Below, piece by piece: positions 25,278 through 34,449 of a stretch of DNA of 36,156 nucleotides. A model generated the notes under the pieces. It was not told where the DNA came from, did not search any database, and worked only from the letters and a program-made list of their open reading frames with translations. A program made the position numbers and the translations under genes. The stretch spans positions 1 to 36,156 of the forward strand of contig RFFS01000148.1 of the NCBI GenBank assembly GCA_003696775.1, written 5' to 3'. Each line of letters opens with the position of its first letter. The first letter of the stretch is position 1. The DNA is from Calditrichota bacterium (lineage in GTDB: Bacteria > Calditrichota > Calditrichia > Calditrichales > J004).

Positions 25278-26528
25278 ATGCTTAAAACAGCACTACTGAT
25301 TGTACTTGTTATTACGTGGTTCCCTACTTCTCTTTTTGCCGGTGACGAAGCCGATCGCGCCTTCAAATTTTGGCAAAAAGCGTTAACGGATTCATCCTTT
25401 TTAAAAAGCCCCAATGATTTGGAAACCGCCGTACAGGGGCTGGAATTTTTTTGGGAACAATATCCGGGACATAAAGATGAAGATGAAGTTTTTATGCTGC
25501 TGGCCCGTCTGCATGCCCGTCTTAAACAGCCGCAATTTCAATGGAACGCCTTTTTAAGACTGGTGGTGCTGCATGGGCAAAGTCCGCTGGCTCCCAGGGC
25601 GCGGGCCCGCCTGGATTCCCTGGCGAATTATACCACCGCTCCCCTGTTCTCCATCCGAAACATAGCCGGGCTCAATGCCTTTCTCGATGCCGAACCGGAA
25701 AGTGACTACCGTCTGGCGTTTATCCGCTATCTGGATATACTGATCACACTGGATATTCCGTCACTTTATGTGAAAACACTCCAGGCCTGTGATCTCTATT
25801 TAAGAAAGTTTACCCTGGAGGCACCGGATGCCGATTTGGTCCTGTATTGGCGCGGATTAATAAAATTCCGTAGCGAGGCCTTTACAGCTGCCCGGTATGA
25901 TTTTTTGTTGCTGCATAGTGTTTTTCCCGAATCCCGGATTATTCCCAATGCTATTTATCAGCTGGCCCGTATCACCGGAAAAGAACACCCGGAAGAAGCT
26001 AAAGCGTGGTTAATAGAGTTGTTAAACCAATATCCCGATCATGAATTGAGTGACGATGCCCAGTTTCTTTTTTCGGAACTGGATTATAAAAGCGGACGAC
26101 CGGACAACGCGCTTAATGATTACCGACTGTTAATTAAGTTATTTCCCCAATCGCCATTTTGCGCCAAAAGTATGTTACGGATGGGGCAAATACAGGAAGA
26201 CCGCGGAAAATTTAAGGAAGCAGTCACCGCTTACCGCCAGGTGTTGCTCTATCCGGCGGATGATTCGACCGCCAAAAACGCCCTGACGCGCTGGATACAT
26301 GTTGCGGCGGACCTGCTCAAAAACGGCGTTATGGAAGCCAACGCGCGTCTGGCCTATGTCAACCGCTTTCCCAACGCTTCCGATGCGGCCGGGCAGCTTT
26401 GGCGCGCCGCAAAACTTTTTGAAAAAGCCGGCAGAAAAAAACAGGCCCGCGCCCTGTTCAAACGCCTTGTGGATGATTACCCCGCCTCGCCCCACGCCCG
26501 GAAAGCTATCAAACAAAACAACAAGTAA
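25278..26528 (+). CDS. Secreted tetratricopeptide protein (YbgF/BamD-like repeats)
   Basis: Signal peptide 'MLKTALLIVLVITWFPTSLFAG'; repeats such as 'AFTAARYDFLLLHSVFPESRIIPNAIYQLARI' and 'KQARALFKRLVDDYPASPHARKAIK'. ATG 25278 preferred over TTG 25272. Confidence 0.75.
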   Translation: MLKTALLIVLVITWFPTSLFAGDEADRAFKFWQKALTDSSFLKSPNDLETAVQGLEFFWEQYPGHKDEDEVFMLLARLHARLKQPQFQWNAFLRLVVLHGQSPLAPRARARLDSLANYTTAPLFSIRNIAGLNAFLDAEPESDYRLAFIRYLDILITLDIPSLYVKTLQACDLYLRKFTLEAPDADLVLYWRGLIKFRSEAFTAARYDFLLLHSVFPESRIIPNAIYQLARITGKEHPEEAKAWLIELLNQYPDHELSDDAQFLFSELDYKSGRPDNALNDYRLLIKLFPQSPFCAKSMLRMGQIQEDRGKFKEAVTAYRQVLLYPADDSTAKNALTRWIHVAADLLKNGVMEANARLAYVNRFPNASDAAGQLWRAAKLFEKAGRKKQARALFKRLVDDYPASPHARKAIKQNNK

Positions 26529-26644
26529 TTTCTTTTCGTTTTCCAATCTGATTACATGGCGGAATGATACAGACCTGAACGATCCGGCCCATTAATGAAT
26601 TCAACCGGCATACATCCCATTATAAAAATTATCTACAACATCGA

Positions 26645-27634
26645 TTAAAAAAGCCTGTTAAGATTCAGGTTGACATTGATACGGTGCACATTGCCTAATT
26701 CACCGGCATAAGCTGTAAAGGCGTAATCAAAGGATATTTTAGGCAGCTTTAAGCCGATACCGCCGTTAAAGCGTTGCAAAGCGTCCAATCCGGCACGGAT
26801 TTTTACCACGTCATTATAATCCAGCTCCAGACCGGTCATCACATCCATGCTTACCGGACCGACATGCCACAGGGCGGCGTAGGAACGCCCTTCCCCCATA
26901 ATACGTGTATCCAGGGCGGGACGCAGAATCATTTCCCAGGCAGGAATCGTAAGCGTATAGGCGACGCCCATGCCCAGCGTGGGACTGACCAGTTCTTTCT
27001 CACCTTCGTTCCAGGCGATTAAGGTGCCCGTCGCGTCATACAGGATGGCGCTGATACGCAAGTCCTCAAGCCGGTATAATGCGGCGGCATCCAATCCAAA
27101 GCCGGCCGCGTCGGTAAAATCAAAATCTCTGTAAATGCTTTTTAAAGTGACGCCCCAGGATAAATGATCATCCAGGCGATGCCCATACGCAACGGACAAT
27201 ACATAATCACCGGTGTTGAAATCTTTCACGCGGGATTCATCCAGACCGATCAGTTCGGCTGTCACAGGATCATAAACGCCGGCGGAAGCGGTATTTTTGA
27301 TGTTATTCACGGTAACAATATATAGCGATACCGCAAGGGTGGATGTGGCGTTATAGGGATGTGAAATCGAAAGATAATTGGTTTGAATGCTGTTGATGAA
27401 TTGTTTGCTGTTCATAAACTGAAGCTGAAAGCCGCGTGCATCCGTTAAAGCGGCGGGATTCCAGTAGGCGGCACCGGCATCATTGACCAGAGCGGTATAA
27501 GCGCCGCCGAGAGCCGTACCACGCGCCCCGGCACCAAGGTACAAAAATTCACCGGCATATTTTTTAAATCCCAACGCATGAAGAGAAAACAGCAAACCGG
27601 CGCAAAGAAAAAGTAGTGTGGTACGTTTCATCAT
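26645..27634 (-). CDS. PorV/PorQ-like outer membrane protein
   Basis: Signal peptide, then 'YLGAGARGTALGGAYTALVNDAGAAYWNPAALTDARGFQLQFMNSKQFI'; beta-rich C-terminus ending 'NLNLNRLF'. Confidence 0.8.
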   Translation of the reverse strand: MMKRTTLLFLCAGLLFSLHALGFKKYAGEFLYLGAGARGTALGGAYTALVNDAGAAYWNPAALTDARGFQLQFMNSKQFINSIQTNYLSISHPYNATSTLAVSLYIVTVNNIKNTASAGVYDPVTAELIGLDESRVKDFNTGDYVLSVAYGHRLDDHLSWGVTLKSIYRDFDFTDAAGFGLDAAALYRLEDLRISAILYDATGTLIAWNEGEKELVSPTLGMGVAYTLTIPAWEMILRPALDTRIMGEGRSYAALWHVGPVSMDVMTGLELDYNDVVKIRAGLDALQRFNGGIGLKLPKISFDYAFTAYAGELGNVHRINVNLNLNRLF

Positions 27635-27635
27635 A

Positions 27636-28226
27636 TCAGTAAATCACCTTTTCGATAAGTGTCAGTAAAACACCTGTTCCCATGGGGATAAGTACATTGT
27701 CATTTAATCTGTTTGGCATTAACTCCAGGATACTTAACAGAGTTCCGGCGCCCAAAGCCAGGCCCGCCGGACGATTTAACAACATTAATATCACCGAGGC
27801 CGATAAGGCGAAGGCCACGCTGCCTTCCACGCTCTTGCGGCCCAGTTTATGGCGCCCCCAGTGTTGACCGGTTAGTGATGCCGCCGTGTCCGAAACAATG
27901 ACAATCCACATGGCGGCGAGGGCGATTTCCCTTGAAAAGAAAACCACCGCCAGCAACAGTCCGCCAAATAAATACGTGGCCCCGTTCACGGGTTGTTCCT
28001 TTTCCGACGGACGCAATAACGGCGCCAGCACTCGTAAATACAGGTTTTTAAAATAAGGCACATAAAGGCGCAAGACTTCACCCAAAAGTAATAAAAGTGT
28101 GCAAGCCAATAAAACCCGCATGATTTCCGCGCGTGTTGCACAACAGCCATACCAGGCGGGAAAGACGGCCGTGGAAAGATGAATGACCTTGCGCGCCCAT
28201 TCCCGGGTCATAAAGCGCTCCTGCAT
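27636..28226 (-). CDS. SEC59/dolichol-phytol kinase-like (CTP-dependent lipid kinase family) membrane protein
   Basis: 'REWARKVIHLSTAVFPAWYG', 'WIVIVSDTAASLTGQHWGRHKLGRKSVEGSVAF', multiple TM helices. Confidence 0.75.
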   Translation of the reverse strand: MQERFMTREWARKVIHLSTAVFPAWYGCCATRAEIMRVLLACTLLLLLGEVLRLYVPYFKNLYLRVLAPLLRPSEKEQPVNGATYLFGGLLLAVVFFSREIALAAMWIVIVSDTAASLTGQHWGRHKLGRKSVEGSVAFALSASVILMLLNRPAGLALGAGTLLSILELMPNRLNDNVLIPMGTGVLLTLIEKVIY

Positions 28227-28244
28227 GCACCGTGCCCGGTAGTA

Positions 28245-28272
28245 AGTATAATAAAATTTACATTACAGACAA
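28245..28272 (-). promoter_or_regulatory. Putative sigma70 promoter for the SEC59-like gene
   Basis: TTGTCT - 16 nt - TATACT upstream of 28226. Confidence 0.45.
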
Positions 28273-28288
28273 GTATCAAAAAATCGCC

Positions 28289-29032
28289 CTACTCATTTTG
28301 TGTTTTACTTTGAAGGCGACTGACAACCAGAGTAACTTCTTCCACATCGGCCAGCAAGACGCCGGTTTTTGGCTTTTGGTTTAAGATGGTATTGGGCAAA
28401 TAACGGGCATTTTCCTCATACTCGGTACGGATGTTTCTGACACCCAATTGTTTTAATTGCTGACGCGCGGCATTCAGGCTTTTGCCCACCAGATTGGGCA
28501 TGACCCGTTCCGAGGGCATTTCGCCAAGACTGACGGTGATGGCGATATAGGTGTTCTTTTCCACCGTTTGACCCTGTGGAAACGATTGGCCGATGATCGC
28601 TCCTTCCGGATAAAGGTCCGAATATTCATAACTGATATTATTTAATTCCAGATGAAGAGATTTAAGCAAAATTTCCGCTTCCCGGACGGATTTTCCGTAA
28701 AGATTGGGCATGACGATCGCTTTTTCTCCGTTGCTGACCGTAATATAAACATTGCGCCCCCTTTTGACCGTGGAAAACGCATACGGTCTTTGTTCCACTA
28801 TGGTACCGGCCGGCGCGTGGGCGTCATAAACCGAATCGGCCACTATCAAATGAAAATCATTTTTATGCAATATCTGTTGCGCCTCATCCACCGTTTTGCC
28901 AATCACATCGGGCATACGGATTTCATCGCCCAGGTCCACATACCAGGGCATGATAACCTTATCCGTCAGGATGATCAGAATGAAAACTCCAAGGATATAC
29001 ATCAAACGGCGTACCCAGGGATGTTGCATCAT
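28289..29032 (-). CDS. Membrane-anchored protein with three PASTA domains, no kinase or PBP domain
   Basis: Single N-terminal TM then three PASTA units: 'MPDVIGKTVDEAQQILHKNDF', 'MPNLYGKSVREAEILLKSLHL', 'MPNLVGKSLNAARQQLKQLGV'. Confidence 0.9.
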   Translation of the reverse strand: MMQHPWVRRLMYILGVFILIILTDKVIMPWYVDLGDEIRMPDVIGKTVDEAQQILHKNDFHLIVADSVYDAHAPAGTIVEQRPYAFSTVKRGRNVYITVSNGEKAIVMPNLYGKSVREAEILLKSLHLELNNISYEYSDLYPEGAIIGQSFPQGQTVEKNTYIAITVSLGEMPSERVMPNLVGKSLNAARQQLKQLGVRNIRTEYEENARYLPNTILNQKPKTGVLLADVEEVTLVVSRLQSKTQNE

Positions 29033-29484
29033 AATTTTTCTCCATTTTTGCTTTCGATGATCAGTGTAACCGGACCATCGTTCACCAGTTCCACCTGCAT
29101 CATGGCGCCAAAGACTCCACAGGCCACTTTTACACCCTTTTGGCGTAGATTCTCCACAAAAAGATTGTACAGGGTTTGCGCCTGTTCCGGTGGTGCCGCC
29201 TGTATATAACTTGGACGTCTGCCCTTGCGTGTCTCACCGAGTAAAGTAAATTGCGAAACCGCCAGAATCGCACCGCCCGTATCGAGAAGAGAACGGTTCA
29301 TCCGGCCCTGTTCATCGTTAAAAACGCGCAAATTCAGACATTTATCGGCCATATAGGCCACATCCCGTTCCGTATCGCCGACGGCGATGCCCACCAAAAG
29401 CATCAGCCCCTCGTCAATGTGTCCGGTGATTTGTCCATCCACGGTTACCGAGGCCCGGGATACCCGTTGTAATACGACTTTCAT
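29029..29484 (-). CDS. dtd: D-aminoacyl-tRNA deacylase
   Basis: 'MKVVLQRVSRASVTVDGQITGHIDEGLMLLVGIAVGDTERDVAYMADKCLNLRVFNDEQGRMNRSLLDTGGAILAVSQFTLLGETRKGRRPSY'. Confidence 0.96.
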   Translation of the reverse strand: MKVVLQRVSRASVTVDGQITGHIDEGLMLLVGIAVGDTERDVAYMADKCLNLRVFNDEQGRMNRSLLDTGGAILAVSQFTLLGETRKGRRPSYIQAAPPEQAQTLYNLFVENLRQKGVKVACGVFGAMMQVELVNDGPVTLIIESKNGEKL

Positions 29485-32400
29485 CCCCGCTCTATCCTTT
29501 TTATGTGAATATTTTCATACCCCAGTATGTCGGCCAGTTTTTGCAGTGTGGGTAATGTCAACTTAACACCGTTTTTAGCGGAACGCATGGCGATTGCCGC
29601 ATCGGGCGACAAATCAAAATTCCAATACACTTTTTGGGTGCCGGGCACGGATGCAAAGGTCAGTTTGAGATGATAAAGGGTATCATTGGTTAATAAATTC
29701 CCCGGGATGGTCAGTTTCATGCTTTCCGTAAACTGCGCGGGGACCTGCCCCGGACTATACATGGCGTCCACGCGTATGCGGATGGTGTCGCTGTTCAGGT
29801 CGCCATTTAATCCGGCTTTAACATAGACGATCTGTCCCTGTTTCAAAAACGGTTCGCATTGCGGGAAAACAGAACTGAAAACCACAGCGTCAAAATCATG
29901 GTCATAGCTTTTAATCTGGACAAAAGCCATTTTTTGATTTTTGGAATCGTATCGTGTACGCATGCCGGTAATTTGCCCGCAAATGTACAAAACCCTGGGG
30001 GTTTGCTGTCCGTTGGTTGGCGCCGTTTTTTCATCACTGTGCGTAAAGGGCGTTAAATCCGTGCTGTATAAATTTACAATCGGCAGAAAATCGTCCAGAG
30101 GATGACCGGATATATAAAAGCCGATCATCTCGAGCTCTTTTTTTAATTTTTCGTTTGTGTCCCAATCCGGCACATCGGGTAGCGGCGGTTCGCTGATTTC
30201 CATCGTCGGCCCGTCGCCGCCTTCGCCAAACAGGCTGATCTGATCTTTGTTTTGCAAAAGCCGGCTCTGAACGCTTTGCCCAAAGTCGATGGCGGTTTCC
30301 ACGGCCATGAATAACTGCGCCCGGTTGCCCTTCAGGCTGTCGAGAGCGCCGGCCAGGGCCAACCCTTCCAGTACCTTTTTATTCACCTGGCGCAGGTCCA
30401 CGCGACGGGTAACATCAAACAACGTTTCGAACTTTCCGTTTTCTTCGCGTTCGGCCACCAGGCTGCGTATGGCATTACCGCCCACATTTTTTATGGCGGC
30501 CATGCCGAAGGCGATGGTTTGGGCGTCCAGAGGTTTAAAATCCGCGACGGAGTAGTTGATGTCCGGCGGGTTGATTTTAATACCCATTTTATTGCATTCC
30601 GACATCAGTACTTTAACACGGTCCAGTTTGGTGATTTCACTTGTCAGGTTGGCCGCCATGAACTCCGCGGTATAATGCGCCTTGAGATAGGCCGTTTGAT
30701 AGGAGATGAGCGCGTAGGCGGCGGAATGTGATTTATTAAAGCCGTAACGGGCGAACTTTTCGATGTGGTCAAAAATGGAGGCCGCCGTCTTTTTGTCAAT
30801 TTCATTGGCCACACAGCCGTCGATGAATTTTTGCCGCTGTTCCTGCATCACATCGGCTTTTTTCTTACCCATGGCCCGGCGCATCAAATCGGCTTCGGCC
30901 AGCGTAAAGCCCGCCAGATCGGACACAATGCGCATCACCTGTTCCTGATAGACCATGATACCGTATGTTTCCTTAAGTATCGGCTCCAGTTTGGGATGCA
31001 GATAGTGAATTTCCTTGCGCCCGTATTTACGATCGATGAAGTCGTCGATCAGGTCCATGGGCCCCGGACGGTACAAGGCGTTCATGGCGATCAGGTCTTC
31101 CACGCGGCTGGGTTTTAATTTTTTAAGATATTCCTGCATGCCGCTGCTTTCAAACTGAAAAACGCCCGTCGTCAGTCCCTTGCCGTATAATTCAAATGTT
31201 TTTTCATCATCCAGGGGTATGTTGCGGATGTCAAACTCCGGATCATGACGTTCACGGATCATATCCACGGCTTTTTTGATCACCGTAAGGTTGCGTAAAC
31301 CGAGGAAGTCCATTTTCAACAGGCCCACTTCTTCACAGTACCCCATGGTCCATTGCGTTACGATATCGCCCTGTGAGGATTTACAAAGCGGTGCGTAATC
31401 GGTGATGTCGGTCGGCGCGATGATCACACCCGCGGCATGGGTGCTGTTGTGGCGGGCAATCCCCTCCAGAGTCATACTGTATTCCACCAGTTCCCGCATG
31501 ACGGGATCATCGTTTTGGGTCAGTTCCTTCAGTTCCGGCACTTCCTCAAATGCGCGTTTCAGGGGAATGGGGCTGTTGCCTTCCAGCGGAATCATTTTCG
31601 CTATGGCATCCGCGGTTTGCAGGGGGACTTTCAACACACGGGACACATCGCGTACCACGCTTTTTGAGCCCATGGTACCAAAGGTAATGATTTGGGCCAC
31701 ATTTCGCCGTCCGTATTTATCCCGTACATACTCCAGAACTTCATCCCGGCGTTCCACGCAAAAATCCACGTCGATATCGGGCATGGAAATCCGTTCCGGA
31801 TTGAGGAAGCGTTCAAAGAGCAAATCATATTTCAACGGGTCCACATCGGTTATGCCCAGGCTGTAGGCCACCAGGCTGCCCGCGGCAGAACCACGTCCCA
31901 AACCCACGGGGATATCGCGTTCGCGCGCGGCATTGATAAAATCCTGAACAATCAAAAAATAACCGGCAAAACCCATCTTTTCGATGATGCCCAGTTCGTA
32001 ATCCATGCGTTCCACCACTTCCTTGCCTAAAGAGGGATAATGGCGGCGGGCGCCTTCCATGGCCAATTTGCGCAGGTAATCACTTTCGGAAATATCCCCT
32101 TCTCCCGCGTCGATGGGAAAACGTGGAATAAGACGGCGGTCGAAGTCGAGTTCTGCGTCGATTTTTTCAAAGATTTCCATGGTGTTTTCCAGCACATGGG
32201 GCTTATCTTTAAACACCTGGAACATTTCATCCGGCGATTTCATGTACAGTTCGGTGGTACCATAGCGCATGCGGTTCGGATCGTCGCGGTCTTTTCCCGT
32301 TTGCAGACAAATCAATATGTCGTGGGCTTTATCATCCCCGTGGTGCAAATAGTGCGTGTCGTTGGTGGCCACGACTTTAACCCCCATTTCCCGGGCCAGA

Positions 32401-32972
32401 TCATACACTTTTGGATAAACGGCCAACTCGTCGGGAATGTGGTGGTTTTGTACTTCAAAATAGAAATCATCGCCAAATAATTGCAGATATTTTTCCGCGT
32501 GGGCAATAGCCTCGTCTTTGCGGTCGGTACGCAGTTTATGGGCAATTTGCCCGCTCATGCAGGCCGAAGTGGCGATTAAACCTTCGGCATGCCGCGCCAG
32601 CACTTCAAAATCAATACGCGGTTTGTAATACACCCCTTCCAAAAAGGCAATGGAAGATAATTTGATCAGGTTACGAATACCTGTATTATTTTTGGCCAAC
32701 AGCACAAGATGATAGGCATCTTTTTCCCCTTCCACCTTTTGACGCAGGCCGCGTTCGCGCGGGGCGATATAGGCTTCCATGCCCAATATGGGTTTGATGC
32801 CATGGGCCCGGCAGGTTTTGTAAAATTCCACCGCGCCGAACAAGTTGCCGTGATCGGTGATGGCCAGCGCGGGCATATTCAGTTCGCCGGCGCGTTGCAC
32901 CATATCTTTTATTTTGGCGGCGCCGTCCAACAATGAATAATGGGTATGGCTATGCAGATGGACAAATGACAA
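29481..32972 (-). CDS. dnaE: DNA polymerase III alpha subunit
   Basis: PHP 'FVHLHSHTHYSLLDGAAKI', 'GLGRGSAAGSLVAYSLGITDVDPLKYDLLFERFLNPERISMPDIDVDF', 'RYGFNKSHSAAYALISYQTAYLKAHYTAEFMAA'. No intein. Confidence 0.98.
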   Translation of the reverse strand: MSFVHLHSHTHYSLLDGAAKIKDMVQRAGELNMPALAITDHGNLFGAVEFYKTCRAHGIKPILGMEAYIAPRERGLRQKVEGEKDAYHLVLLAKNNTGIRNLIKLSSIAFLEGVYYKPRIDFEVLARHAEGLIATSACMSGQIAHKLRTDRKDEAIAHAEKYLQLFGDDFYFEVQNHHIPDELAVYPKVYDLAREMGVKVVATNDTHYLHHGDDKAHDILICLQTGKDRDDPNRMRYGTTELYMKSPDEMFQVFKDKPHVLENTMEIFEKIDAELDFDRRLIPRFPIDAGEGDISESDYLRKLAMEGARRHYPSLGKEVVERMDYELGIIEKMGFAGYFLIVQDFINAARERDIPVGLGRGSAAGSLVAYSLGITDVDPLKYDLLFERFLNPERISMPDIDVDFCVERRDEVLEYVRDKYGRRNVAQIITFGTMGSKSVVRDVSRVLKVPLQTADAIAKMIPLEGNSPIPLKRAFEEVPELKELTQNDDPVMRELVEYSMTLEGIARHNSTHAAGVIIAPTDITDYAPLCKSSQGDIVTQWTMGYCEEVGLLKMDFLGLRNLTVIKKAVDMIRERHDPEFDIRNIPLDDEKTFELYGKGLTTGVFQFESSGMQEYLKKLKPSRVEDLIAMNALYRPGPMDLIDDFIDRKYGRKEIHYLHPKLEPILKETYGIMVYQEQVMRIVSDLAGFTLAEADLMRRAMGKKKADVMQEQRQKFIDGCVANEIDKKTAASIFDHIEKFARYGFNKSHSAAYALISYQTAYLKAHYTAEFMAANLTSEITKLDRVKVLMSECNKMGIKINPPDINYSVADFKPLDAQTIAFGMAAIKNVGGNAIRSLVAEREENGKFETLFDVTRRVDLRQVNKKVLEGLALAGALDSLKGNRAQLFMAVETAIDFGQSVQSRLLQNKDQISLFGEGGDGPTMEISEPPLPDVPDWDTNEKLKKELEMIGFYISGHPLDDFLPIVNLYSTDLTPFTHSDEKTAPTNGQQTPRVLYICGQITGMRTRYDSKNQKMAFVQIKSYDHDFDAVVFSSVFPQCEPFLKQGQIVYVKAGLNGDLNSDTIRIRVDAMYSPGQVPAQFTESMKLTIPGNLLTNDTLYHLKLTFASVPGTQKVYWNFDLSPDAAIAMRSAKNGVKLTLPTLQKLADILGYENIHIKRIERG

Positions 32973-33161
32973 TGAAGTTTCCCGTGGTAAGGGTGAGACA
33001 TTAAAAACAAAGGCTAAATTTAGAACAGTGCGGGATGAATAGCAAAGCCCGCCAGCGATAAATTCCGTTGTTGTACAGCATTTTTTTTAATGGTAAATTA
33101 TGATTTTTAAAACAAACTGGCCGGTATAAGTCTGGCCCGGCATTAAACCAAAGGAGTATCC

Positions 33162-34409
33162 ATGTCTGTTATAAAACCGTTCCGCGCTTTGCGTCCCCGC
33201 AGAGATATGGCCGCTAAAGTGGCTTCCCCGCCCTACGATGTATTAAACAGTGAAGAGGCCCGGGCCATCGCCGCGTCCAACCCCTGGTCTTTTCTGCATG
33301 TTAACAAACCCGAAATCGACCTGCCGCCCGATGTGGACGTGCATTCCGAAGCGGTTTATCAAAAAGGGGCCGAGAATCTGCAAAAGTTTATCCGGGAAGG
33401 TGTTCTTGTTCGGGATGACCGGCCGGGTTACTATCTGTATCGCCAGGTAATGGGTGAACATGTACAAACCGGTCTGGTGGCGCTGGCCAGCGTGGATGAA
33501 TATGACAGGGGGCTGATTAAAAAGCATGAATTTACCCGTCAGGAGAAAGAAGACGACCGGGTCAATCACATCAAGCATCTGAACGCGCAGGTGGGACCGG
33601 TATTTTTGACCTATAAACACCAACCGGTGATGGATATGCTGGTGGAAGAAATCACTGCCGCTGAACCAGAAGTGGATTTTACATCAGACGACGGTATCCG
33701 TCATGTGGTTTGGCCGGTATTTGATGAGACGCACATCCAGGGCATTACCCAGGTCTTCTCGAGTCTGGATGCCATGTATGTGGCGGATGGTCATCATCGT
33801 TCCGCTTCCGCCTCCCGGATACGCGCCATGCGGCAGGCCGAAAATCCCAATCATACCGGTGAGGAAAGTTACAACTACTTCCTGAATGTCATTTTTCCCG
33901 ACAATGAAATGCAGATCATGGATTATAATCGCGTGGTAAAAGATTTAAACGACCTGACCGTCTCGGCTTTTTTAGAAGCCGTTGAAATCGCTTTCGATGT
34001 TCGCCGTCTTGGCAAAAACGGTTTTAAACCCATGGAACGGCATAGTTTTGTGATGTACCTCGAGGGTGAATGGTATCTGCTTAATGCCCATGATGATATC
34101 ATTGATGAAAACGATCCGGTGGGACGTCTGGATGTCTCCATCCTGCAGGAAAATCTTTTACATCCCATTTTGGGTATCGGCGACCCGCGCAAGGATTCAC
34201 GCATTGATTTTGTGGGGGGGATTCGCGGACTGGAAGGTTTGCAAAAACGCGTGGACAGCGGTGAAATGGCCGTGGCCTTTGCCCTGTATCCCACATCCAT
34301 CGATGAGTTGATGGCTATCGCCGACGCCGGTAAGGTGATGCCGCCCAAATCCACCTGGTTTGAACCGAAATTGCGCAGCGGGTTGTTTATTCATCCTCTG
34401 GATGATTAG
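33162..34409 (+). CDS. DUF1015 family protein
   Basis: 'IKPFRALRPRRDMAAKVASPPYDVLNSEEAR', 'HEFTRQEKEDDRVNHIKHLNAQVGPVFLTY', 'YVADGHHRSASA'. Confidence 0.88.
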   Translation: MSVIKPFRALRPRRDMAAKVASPPYDVLNSEEARAIAASNPWSFLHVNKPEIDLPPDVDVHSEAVYQKGAENLQKFIREGVLVRDDRPGYYLYRQVMGEHVQTGLVALASVDEYDRGLIKKHEFTRQEKEDDRVNHIKHLNAQVGPVFLTYKHQPVMDMLVEEITAAEPEVDFTSDDGIRHVVWPVFDETHIQGITQVFSSLDAMYVADGHHRSASASRIRAMRQAENPNHTGEESYNYFLNVIFPDNEMQIMDYNRVVKDLNDLTVSAFLEAVEIAFDVRRLGKNGFKPMERHSFVMYLEGEWYLLNAHDDIIDENDPVGRLDVSILQENLLHPILGIGDPRKDSRIDFVGGIRGLEGLQKRVDSGEMAVAFALYPTSIDELMAIADAGKVMPPKSTWFEPKLRSGLFIHPLDD

Positions 34410-34449
34410 TCCGGTTTAATGCCGGCTTGAAAATTTTCCGTGTGAAAAT

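Noticed and set aside
26529-26644. Possible hidden gene or terminator between the TPR and PorV-like genes
   Set aside because: No ORF with RBS and no clear stem-loop with T-run; ordinary convergent spacer.
33923-34354. 143-aa minus-strand ORF antisense to the DUF1015 gene
   Set aside because: The DUF1015 frame has clear family motifs; the antisense translation is Ser/Arg-rich with no recognisable domain.
34410-34449. CCGG-TTTAATG-CCGG hairpin between DUF1015 and the acyl-CoA dehydrogenase
   Set aside because: Only a 4-bp stem without an adjacent T-run; too weak to call a terminator.
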